This document shows positions 7,880 to 13,665 of a stretch of DNA of 17,000 nucleotides, piece by piece. The notes beneath the pieces are model-generated. The model had not been told where the DNA came from and made no database searches. It worked only from the letters and a program-made list of their open reading frames with translations. The position numbers and the translations under genes were made by a program. The DNA comes from an uncultured Bacteroidales bacterium (GTDB lineage Bacteria; Bacteroidota; Bacteroidia; Bacteroidales; Muribaculaceae): contig CATZGB010000049.1 of assembly GCA_958418815.1 (NCBI GenBank), forward strand, positions 1-17,000, in the 5' to 3' direction. The first letter of the stretch is position 1. The number at the start of each line of letters is the position of its first letter.

Positions 7880-7956
7880 TGGTAGCGGGACCGAGAATTG
7901 AACTCGGGACCTCCGGGTTATGAATCCGACGCTCTAACCAACTGAGCTATCCCGCC
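7880..7956 (-). tRNA. tRNA-Met (anticodon CAU)
   Basis: A 77-nt cloverleaf with the CCA end encoded. The acceptor GGCGGGA pairs with TCCCGCT (a G-U at 1-72), the discriminator is A, and the D arm is GCTC/GAGC. The anticodon loop is TTCATAA (CAU), and the T arm is CCGAG/CTCGG with a TTCAATT loop. The paired 1-72 position argues against the initiator tRNA, which leaves elongator Met; a tRNA-Ile2 read through lysidine at C34 cannot be ruled out by eye. The last anticodon-stem pair is A31 with C39, a mismatch. Confidence 0.93.
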
Positions 7957-8031
7957 ATATTTGTCTTTTCTTTCGGAGGCCCGTGGGGCGATTCCGAAAT
8001 GTTGCTTGCGCCTCTTGCGTCTTTGCGAGTG

Positions 8032-8062
8032 CAAAGTTAGGCATTCTTTCCGAACCAGCAAA
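8032..8062 (-). promoter_or_regulatory. Promoter of the tRNA gene
   Basis: On the minus strand TTTG (8062-8059) and TAACTTTG (8039-8032) are 19 bp apart, a full consensus match. Transcription from about 8024 would give a leader of some 65 nt. That leader contains a 7-bp inverted repeat (TTTCGGA/TCCGAAA), presumably removed by tRNA processing. Confidence 0.75.
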
Positions 8063-8185
8063 ATTTTTCGCGACTTTTTTCTTCGGGTTTTTAAAATAAA
8101 GGTGTGTTTTTTGAGGTTGAACGATGGTGTTTTGTTGCTGGAGGGGACGCTTTGCCTGTTGAAATTGGAAAAAATGCCGAAAAAA

Positions 8186-8215
8186 TTGGTTGTTAAAAAA
8201 AATGTTGTAACTTTG
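8186..8215 (+). promoter_or_regulatory. Promoter of the second Crp-like gene
   Basis: TTG at 8186-8188 and TAACTTTG at 8208-8215 are 19 bp apart, a close match to the Bacteroidetes consensus. The predicted start is near 8223, leaving a leader of about 78 nt before the preferred ATG at 8301. Confidence 0.7.
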
Positions 8216-8300
8216 TGTTTTAAAACATAAAAGGAATAATCCGAGTTTGATTCGATGCGGTCGGGCGTGGAGAGCGCAGGCCGGAAAAAGTCAGATAGAT

Positions 8301-8999
8301 ATGATAAAGAAAGCGCTTGAAAAGGTAATGAGCGAGGATATGTCGGAAATCTGGACGGTTCTCAACAATGAGGAGAAACGCCGGATTATCGATGCGTTCG
8401 TCATCCACAACTTCAAGAAGAACCAGATGATTTATGCCGAAGGGGAGGAGCCTGAATATCTATGGTGTCTGCTTCAGGGCAAGGTCAAGAAATTCAAGGA
8501 CGGAGTCGGAGGCCGTGTGCAGATATTGCGTTTGATAAGGTCGGTGCAGTATTTCGGCTACCGGGCTTATTTCGCCAACGAGCGTTACAATTCGTCGGCC
8601 GCGGCTTTCGAGCCTTCGACAGTCGGGACATTGCCGATGACCTTGGTCAAGGACATGATCAACAACAACCGCAAGCTCGCCTGGTTTTTCATCCACGAGC
8701 TGTCGCGCAACCTTGGCGGGTCTGACACGAAGATTGTCAATCTTACACAGAAGCATATCCGTGGCCGTCTGGCCGAGGCCCTGATTGTGCTGAGCGACCA
8801 TTATGGGTTTGAGGATGACAATATGACCCTCAAGATTTATATGGCGCGCGAAGACTTGGCCAATCTCTCCAATATGACCACTTCCAATGCTATCCGTACC
8901 CTCTCGGGCTTTGTGGCCGAGAAGCTCATAACAGTCGACGGGCGGCGTATCCGCATCCTCGACGAGCCGCAGCTGCGCAAGATTTCCAAGTATGGCTGA
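8301..8999 (+). CDS. Crp/Fnr-family transcriptional regulator with winged helix
   Basis: Encodes 232 residues from the ATG at 8301. The frame is open to a TTG at 8247, but those 18 codons (RCGRAWRAQAG) do not resemble the family. A second ATG at 8328 is also possible. An effector-binding beta-barrel spans about 20-120 (FKKNQMIYAEGEEPEYLWCLLQG), then a long dimer helix (about 120-150). An HTH_Crp winged helix follows at 150-222 (REDLANLSNMTTSNAIRTLSGF as recognition helix, KLITVDGRRIRILD as wing). This is the commoner Crp/Fnr form, unlike the shorter regulator at 4916-5533. No Fe-S cysteine pattern or clear cAMP-binding arginine motif is seen, so the signal is unknown. It is monocistronic, with a strong promoter and terminator. 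Confidence 0.88.
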   Translation: MIKKALEKVMSEDMSEIWTVLNNEEKRRIIDAFVIHNFKKNQMIYAEGEEPEYLWCLLQGKVKKFKDGVGGRVQILRLIRSVQYFGYRAYFANERYNSSAAAFEPSTVGTLPMTLVKDMINNNRKLAWFFIHELSRNLGGSDTKIVNLTQKHIRGRLAEALIVLSDHYGFEDDNMTLKIYMAREDLANLSNMTTSNAIRTLSGFVAEKLITVDGRRIRILDEPQLRKISKYG

Positions 9000-9027
9000 C
9001 GCGCCTGGCGCTTCCTGAAATCCCGAT

Positions 9028-9097
9028 GCATACAACAAAAACCACCCGGTGGCTGGTTGTCACAGACAATCAATCACCGGGTGGTTTTATCGTATGC
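9028..9097. terminator. Bidirectional nested terminator
   Basis: AAAACCACCCGGTG (9038-9051) pairs perfectly with 9075-9088. Inside the loop a second hairpin forms (TTGTC, ACA, GACAA), and an outer GCATAC/GTATGC pair lies at 9028-9033 and 9092-9097. T-runs follow on both strands, so it can end both the Crp-like transcript (+) and the ridA transcript (-). Confidence 0.85.
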
Positions 9098-9109
9098 GGT
9101 GGGCTGGTT

Positions 9110-9496
9110 TTATTTTGCGGCGAGCACTTCGATTTCGACCAGAACCTGCTTGGGAAGCTCGCGGACGGCGACAGCCGAACGGGCAGGATAAGGCGCGCTG
9201 AATGCTTCGGCGTAAACGGCGTTCATTGCGGCGAAGTCGGCCATGTCGGCGAGATAGACAGTGGTCTTGATGACATTGTCCATTGTCAGGCCGGCTGCTT
9301 CGAGGATTGCCTTGACGTTGCTGAGCGACTGGCGAGTCTGCTCGGTGATCCCTTCGGGGATTTCGCCGGTCTCGGGGTTGAGGGGAATCTGGCCGGATGC
9401 GAACACGAAGGGGCCGCAGTCAATAGCCTGGCTGTAAGGTCCGATGGCTCCGGGAGCCTTGTCAGTTGCGATTGGAGTTTTCATTTCGGTTGTCAT
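9110..9496 (-). CDS. ridA: RidA family 2-iminobutanoate/2-iminopropanoate deaminase
   Basis: A 128-residue member of the Rid (YjgF/YER057c/UK114) family, which hydrolyses reactive enamine/imine intermediates made by PLP enzymes such as threonine dehydratase. Visible family features are APGAIGPYSQAI (14-25), FASGQIPLNPETG (32-44), and the catalytic arginine R106 in YPARSAV, with acidic residues in VEIEV near the end. A second ATG at 9484 aligns the GPYSQ tyrosine exactly with its usual position 17 and may be the true start (124 residues). The gene overlaps the upstream YihY-like gene by 35 bp (23 bp from the second ATG), which suggests translational coupling. It is the last gene of that transcript. 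Confidence 0.94.
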   Translation of the reverse strand: MTTEMKTPIATDKAPGAIGPYSQAIDCGPFVFASGQIPLNPETGEIPEGITEQTRQSLSNVKAILEAAGLTMDNVIKTTVYLADMADFAAMNAVYAEAFSAPYPARSAVAVRELPKQVLVEIEVLAAK

Positions 9497-10859
9497 TAAT
9501 GGTTAAAGTTGATACAAGTATTTTGTCGGCTTTTTCGAGTGCCGTTTCCTTTATGGAGTCGATGGTGGCGTTGATGTCGCCGTAGCGAGTGTCGAAACCG
9601 GGTATGAATCCCTTGGAGCCTGTGTCGCCCACGCGGCGTATCACCTCGCCGAGGGTAAGGTCGGCGGGGTTGACCGATGGCACGAAGCGGCAGACATCGT
9701 CGCCTGGCTTTTCCACCACATTAAGCAACAGTTTGGCGGCGACCAAGCGGTTGACAGCAGCTGTGACCAGGGATATCGGCAGCCCGTATTGTTCGGAGAG
9801 CTGATGGGTGGTCAGCGGTTTTTCCTCCTTCACAAAGCGGTTGACGGCGATTGTCATAACGCAAAGCACGATTCGCCAGCGGTAGTCGTCTGAGATTTTT
9901 TCTATCTCGTTGGAGAAGCTGAACTCGAATATGTTTTGCGAGGAGTAGCAGTAAACGGCGCCCGACAGGGTTATCAGCCACACAAGCTGCAGCCATATCA
10001 GCAGCAATGGGAGGAATGAGAATGAACCGTAGATGGCGTTGTATTTCGTGACGTATATCTGTCCGTTGACGAAGAGCCATTGCAGGATGATGAACGCCGT
10101 CCCGGCCAGCATCCCGGCAATGAACGCGTTTTTGAATTTCACCCTTGTGTTTGGAATCAGCATGTAGCTTCCGGCAAAGAACATCCATACCAGCACCAGC
10201 GATGAGCAGTCGAGCAATGTCGACACCACGGGCGACAAGAAATTTATCGGGAGGGTGTCCTGGATTGTTGTGGACATGAAGACTGTGATGCCGCTGGCGC
10301 ATATCATCAATACGGGCAGAATCAGGAAGATGGCCGTGTAGTCGGTTATTTTCCGCCATATGGTGCGCCCCTGAGGGATTCCCCATATCTTGTTGAAGGC
10401 GTCTTCCACATTTGATATCAGGGAAATCAGGGTCCACAGCAGGAATATGATGCCGATGCCGACAAAAATCCCTTCGGAAGATTGGGCAAGATATGAGTCG
10501 ACAAATTTCAGGGCTGTGGCGAGGGCTTTTGACTGCGCCGGGAAAGAGCTGAAAAGCTGGCTCTCGACAAGGTTCTGAAACCCGAATCCTCGGCAGATGG
10601 CAAACAGAAGGGCCAATGCCGGGACTATGGCGAGAAGGGTCTGGTAGGTGAGGGAGGCGGCGCGGTTTTGCAGGTCGGCGTTGAGAAATGACCTTACCGA
10701 CAGGTTGGCGGTCTTCATCAGGTTGACCTTCCAGTTGCGTCGGGTGTCGCTCCACACCCCGGAGGTGGAGTAGTTGTACCAGCCCATGCCTTTGGCGGTG
10801 AGCCTTGCAATCCATCCCGAGCCTTTTTTGCTCTTTTTTCCTTCTTGTGGAGTCTCCAT
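9462..10859 (-). CDS. YihY/BrkB-like inner-membrane protein
   Basis: A 465-residue polytopic protein of the YihY/BrkB (formerly 'ribonuclease BN') family, whose molecular role is unsettled. A basic N-terminal segment precedes about six hydrophobic spans near 70-92, 128-150, 173-197, 209-233, 243-265 and 275-300. Family signature stretches include NRAASLTYQTLLAIVPALALL, GIFVGIGIIFLLW, DAFNKIWG and YNAIYGSF. After the last span, a soluble domain of about 140 residues (320-465) looks like a winged helix (LTTHQLSEQYGLPISLVTAAVNRLVAAKLL). The Asn/Arg-rich C-terminus is encoded in the overlap with ridA. A promoter lies in the 46-bp gap to the upstream EamA gene and runs into its 3' end. Confidence 0.9.
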   Translation of the reverse strand: METPQEGKKSKKGSGWIARLTAKGMGWYNYSTSGVWSDTRRNWKVNLMKTANLSVRSFLNADLQNRAASLTYQTLLAIVPALALLFAICRGFGFQNLVESQLFSSFPAQSKALATALKFVDSYLAQSSEGIFVGIGIIFLLWTLISLISNVEDAFNKIWGIPQGRTIWRKITDYTAIFLILPVLMICASGITVFMSTTIQDTLPINFLSPVVSTLLDCSSLVLVWMFFAGSYMLIPNTRVKFKNAFIAGMLAGTAFIILQWLFVNGQIYVTKYNAIYGSFSFLPLLLIWLQLVWLITLSGAVYCYSSQNIFEFSFSNEIEKISDDYRWRIVLCVMTIAVNRFVKEEKPLTTHQLSEQYGLPISLVTAAVNRLVAAKLLLNVVEKPGDDVCRFVPSVNPADLTLGEVIRRVGDTGSKGFIPGFDTRYGDINATIDSIKETALEKADKILVSTLTINDNRNENSNRN

Positions 10860-10884
10860 TAGATGAGGTTTTGTTCCGACATGG

Positions 10885-10916
10885 CAAATTTAATAAAAAA
10901 AACGGTTATTTGTCAA
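10885..10916 (-). promoter_or_regulatory. Promoter of the YihY-ridA pair
   Basis: On the minus strand TTG (10916-10914) and TAAATTTG (10892-10885) are 21 bp apart. The upstream element lies inside the last codons of the EamA gene. The predicted start near 10877 gives a leader of about 18 nt. Confidence 0.65.
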
Positions 10917-11853
10917 CAGGGGTGGCGAGTTTCTTGCGTTTGCCCCGGTTGGTGAGGAGCATCCCTGCGACAATGGCGACCATCGCTATGACCTGAATCA
11001 GATGTAGATGCGCCAGTCCCATGCATACAGACCCGATTGCCGCGAAGACCGGGACGAGATACTGGTAAATCGACACCAGCTCGCTGCCAATCAGCTTTAT
11101 GGCCGGATTCACCATCAGGTATGACAGGAATGTTGGGCATGTGACCACGAACACAATCATCAGCCACGGGCCCCAGTGATGGCCTGTGTGGAACAATGGA
11201 GCCTGGGGCAAGTCGCCGACCAGCAGCAGGCAGGGGATGAACGCGGCCAGGAATATCCAGCGAAGGAGGGATATTGGCCGGTATTTGTGGGTGGGGCCTT
11301 CAAGCACCACAAGGTAAATCGCGTAACACAGCGAACTGGCCAGGGCGAGAAGATTGCCGAGAAGCGCGTCAGACGATTTCCCTCCCGAGTGTCTTGCCAG
11401 AATCACGGCTACCGCGCCGGCGAATGAGAGCAGTAGCCCTATGAGTTCCATGGCCGAAGGACGCCCATGGCGGAATATGACATTTATCAGTATCACGAAC
11501 ACCGGGGGAAGTGTCATTATTATGGCCACATCGATGGGGTTGGCGTATCTTAGGGATAGGTTGAACAGGTATATGAAGGCAAACAATCCGATGCCTCCTC
11601 CCAGCAATATCTTCGGAAAATCCTTGCGGGCTATCCGGTCGGGATGCGCAAACAGTGATGCTGCCCAGAAGAGCAGGCATCCGCCCCCCAGTCTGAATAT
11701 GGTGATGTCGTCGGATGTGAGCCATTCGGGATTCAGGAACTTGACCACCGGGATGTTGATGCCGAAAAACAGGGTGGCGACAAGTATGAGCAGGTTTCCG
11801 CGCAGCGCGCGAGAGGCTCCTTTCTGATTCCCGGTTATATTGGTCTGAGACAT
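10906..11853 (-). CDS. EamA-family (DMT) transporter
   Basis: A 315-residue drug/metabolite-transporter protein with about ten hydrophobic spans arranged as two EamA halves. The first starts at GNLLILVATLFFGINIPVVK (19-38) and the second at LLGNLLALASSLCYAIYLVV (164-183), which is the internal duplication typical of the family. A short cytoplasmic tail is basic (NRGKRKKLATPVDK). EamA members export or import amino acids, nucleotides, sugars or drugs; the substrate cannot be read from the sequence. It lies downstream of the DUF3127 gene in the same direction with 166 bp between, containing a terminator-like hairpin. I found no consensus promoter, so its transcription is uncertain. Confidence 0.9.
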   Translation of the reverse strand: MSQTNITGNQKGASRALRGNLLILVATLFFGINIPVVKFLNPEWLTSDDITIFRLGGGCLLFWAASLFAHPDRIARKDFPKILLGGGIGLFAFIYLFNLSLRYANPIDVAIIMTLPPVFVILINVIFRHGRPSAMELIGLLLSFAGAVAVILARHSGGKSSDALLGNLLALASSLCYAIYLVVLEGPTHKYRPISLLRWIFLAAFIPCLLLVGDLPQAPLFHTGHHWGPWLMIVFVVTCPTFLSYLMVNPAIKLIGSELVSIYQYLVPVFAAIGSVCMGLAHLHLIQVIAMVAIVAGMLLTNRGKRKKLATPVDK

Positions 11854-11957
11854 AGGCTGATGTTAAGTGTTCAGGATATTAACATTCAGGGAGACGTAAA
11901 TGTTGCCTCTTCTTTGGGGCTGCTTGGGTTATGGTTTGGCAGGGCGATGGAAGACAG

Positions 11958-11996
11958 CGGGGCCGCATTCCCCGTGGATTGAGGTATGCGGCCCCG
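11958..11996 (-). terminator. Terminator-like hairpin after the DUF3127 gene
   Basis: CGGGGCCGCAT (11958-11968) pairs perfectly over 11 bp with 11986-11996 across a 17-nt loop. It lies 24 bp past the DUF3127 stop codon. The following T-tract on the minus strand is poor (CTGTCTTCC), so termination may be partial. Confidence 0.55.
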
Positions 11997-12019
11997 TGAT
12001 ATTGTTTATATGTGAGAGG

Positions 12020-12469
12020 TCAGAAGGGAAGGTCGTCGTTGGCGGCTTCTGCGGGAGCGGGAGGAGTGGGGGTGGGGAAACCGCCGGGTGCAGCCTGGGG
12101 TGCTCCATAAGCGGGAGCCTGGGGAGCTGCGCCAAATCCGGCTGCGGGCTGCGGGAATGAGGGTGCTGCGGGATATGCCTGGCCGGGGGCGGGGGCGCCT
12201 TCAGTCGCGGGCTCGGCTTTCCAGCCGCGGATGCTTGTGTACCAACGGCCATTGTATTCGCGGCTCTCGATGTCGAAGCTCAGGCGGATTGTGTCTCCGG
12301 GGTTTAGTACGAACTGGTCTGCTTTCTCTCCGAAAAAGTCAAAGTGGATTTTCTTGGGAAAGCTTTCGATGGTCTCAAGCACATATTCGCGCTTTTTCCA
12401 GGGATTTCCCATTTTCGAGGTGCCTGACATCTCGGGCAGGGCAACTATGATTTTGCCTGTAACTTCCAT
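12020..12469 (-). CDS. DUF3127 protein with SSB-like acidic C-terminal tip
   Basis: A 149-residue protein typical of Bacteroidetes. Residues 1-87 form a compact beta-rich domain recognisable as DUF3127 (EVTGKIIVALPEMSGTSKMG, KKREYVLET, FDFFGEKADQF, YNGRWYTSIRGWK). Residues 88-142 are a low-complexity Pro/Ala/Gly/Gln linker, and the protein ends ANDDLPF. A small beta domain, disordered linker and terminal DDLPF is the plan of bacterial single-strand DNA-binding protein (SSB), whose E. coli tip is DDDIPF and recruits RecG, PriA, RecQ and others. The similarity to SSB is my inference from layout and tip, not from a search. It has a strong upstream promoter and an 80-nt leader. No neighbour in the same transcript reveals its job. 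Confidence 0.85.
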   Translation of the reverse strand: MEVTGKIIVALPEMSGTSKMGNPWKKREYVLETIESFPKKIHFDFFGEKADQFVLNPGDTIRLSFDIESREYNGRWYTSIRGWKAEPATEGAPAPGQAYPAAPSFPQPAAGFGAAPQAPAYGAPQAAPGGFPTPTPPAPAEAANDDLPF

Positions 12470-12559
12470 GATGGACGGTTTTTATATTGTTATTTTTCAG
12501 TTGATTCACAAAAAAGAGGCCGGAGGAGAGACTGCTTACTCTTCCGACTTATTTCCCTA

Positions 12560-12591
12560 CAAAATTAGTGAAACATTGGCTTGTCAGCAAA
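12560..12591 (-). promoter_or_regulatory. Promoter of the DUF3127 gene
   Basis: On the minus strand TTTG (12591-12588) and TAATTTTG (12567-12560) are 20 bp apart, a full consensus match. Transcription from about 12552 gives a leader of about 80 nt with an imperfect 10-bp hairpin (GTCGGAAGAG against CTCCTCCGGC). Confidence 0.75.
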
Positions 12592-12610
12592 TTTTAGGTT
12601 GAATATTTCA

Positions 12611-12640
12611 TTGTGGAACGGAAACTTTTTTTTAAATTCG
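12611..12640 (+). promoter_or_regulatory. Promoter of the second EamA gene
   Basis: TTG at 12611-12613 and TAAATTCG at 12633-12640 are 19 bp apart; the -7 box deviates from TAnnTTTG at one base. The predicted start is near 12647, with a leader of about 32 nt. It fires away from the DUF3127 promoter without overlapping it. Confidence 0.6.
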
Positions 12641-12678
12641 CAGCGTCAATATGTCAGCCTAATCTAAGCATTATCAAT

Positions 12679-13647
12679 ATGGCAACGGCCTCACCATGGA
12701 AAGTCACCTCTCGTAAAAGTCTGCTCTTATGTCATTTAGGCGCTCTTGTGGCGGTCGGAATGTGGGGCGGCTCATTTGTGTCTACCAAAGTGCTTGTCAA
12801 CAACGGCCTCGGTCCGGTGGAGATTTACATCTACCGTTTCCTGTTGGCTTACCTGCTTGTCTTGATCGGGAGCCACTCCAAGCTGCTGGCCAATTCATGG
12901 CGTGACGAGTTTTTGTTCTTTATCTGCGGTCTATGCGGATCGTCAATCTATTTTATCGCGGAGAACAATGCCGTCACTTACACCCGCGTGTCTGACGTGT
13001 CTATGATCACGACCCTTTCCCCCTTGTTGACCACCTTGCTCATCGGGGCGTTGTATAAGAACGAGAGGCCGGGAAAATGGACCTACATAGGTTCGACCAT
13101 CGCTTTCCTCGGGGTGGGTTTCATCATATTCAAGGATGGATTCTCGTCGAGTGTACCTGCCGCAGACGGGCCTGACGCGTTGTCGGCCACTATCGGCGAC
13201 CTGCTTGCCCTCGGAGCCGCGTTCTCGTGGGCTATTTACAGCCTGGTGTTGCGTAAGCTCAATGTCACCTACACCGCGCAGTTCATCACGCGCAAGACTT
13301 TCTTTTATGGATTGCTGACGGCTTTGCCTTTCTGGTTCATTTCAAAGGAGCCCGTCTCGCCTGTTGACTTGTTGCTGAAGCCTGAAGTGCTGACCAACCT
13401 GCTGTTCCTCGGGGTGCTGTGTTCGATGGTGGCTTACATTCTGTGGGCCTGGGTGATGGGTAATCTTGGTGCCATAAAGACCAATGACTATCTTTATGTG
13501 CAGCCAATCGTGACAATGGTGATTGCCGCGATTCTGTTTGGCAAGAATGATCCTATCACGCTGATCGGATGCGTGGGTTGCTTCCTCATCATCGGAGGCT
13601 TGTGGCTCGGTGACTATATGACCCGGAAGGAAGCGTTGCGTAAGTGA
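12679..13647 (+). CDS. EamA-family (DMT) transporter
   Basis: A 322-residue, ten-span transporter with two EamA halves. The first begins CHLGALVAVGMWGGSFVSTK and the second IGDLLALGAAFSWAIYSLVL. The frame is open to a GTG at 12613, but that start falls between the -35-like and -7 promoter elements, so the ATG at 12679 is used. It differs clearly in sequence from the EamA gene at 10906-11853, sharing only family features, so it is a distant paralog and not a recent duplicate. The substrate is unknown. It converges on the ABC-F gene with only 18 bp between. A 6-bp hairpin (GACCCG/CGGGTC) spans its stop codon but is too weak to call a terminator. Confidence 0.9.
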   Translation: MATASPWKVTSRKSLLLCHLGALVAVGMWGGSFVSTKVLVNNGLGPVEIYIYRFLLAYLLVLIGSHSKLLANSWRDEFLFFICGLCGSSIYFIAENNAVTYTRVSDVSMITTLSPLLTTLLIGALYKNERPGKWTYIGSTIAFLGVGFIIFKDGFSSSVPAADGPDALSATIGDLLALGAAFSWAIYSLVLRKLNVTYTAQFITRKTFFYGLLTALPFWFISKEPVSPVDLLLKPEVLTNLLFLGVLCSMVAYILWAWVMGNLGAIKTNDYLYVQPIVTMVIAAILFGKNDPITLIGCVGCFLIIGGLWLGDYMTRKEALRK

Positions 13648-13665
13648 CGGGTCTCTTCGCGGCGG

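Larger units (their letters stand above)
7957..8300. other. Divergent intergenic region, tRNA to Crp-like gene
   Basis: 344 bp carrying the two divergent promoters. The middle part (about 8063-8185) is T- and A-rich, with runs such as GACTTTTTTC and GGTTTTTAAAATAAAGG. An 89-codon frame at 7961-8230 overlaps both promoters and has no recognisable product, so it is not called. Confidence 0.5.

Noticed and set aside
7880..7956. Initiator tRNA-fMet
   Set aside because: Position 1-72 is paired (G-U), and the three G-C pairs at the base of the anticodon stem are not complete.
7961..8230. 89-codon plus-strand frame between the tRNA and the Crp-like gene
   Set aside because: It overlaps both divergent promoters, shows no family resemblance and is biased by T-rich DNA.
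8247..8300. Upstream TTG extension of the second Crp-like regulator
   Set aside because: The extra residues do not fit the family. The ATG at 8301 follows an A-rich leader and is preferred.
9721..10887. 388-codon frame on the minus strand
   Set aside because: It lies in another frame of the YihY-like gene, is rich in Arg, His and Pro as expected from shadow translation, and has no recognisable domain.
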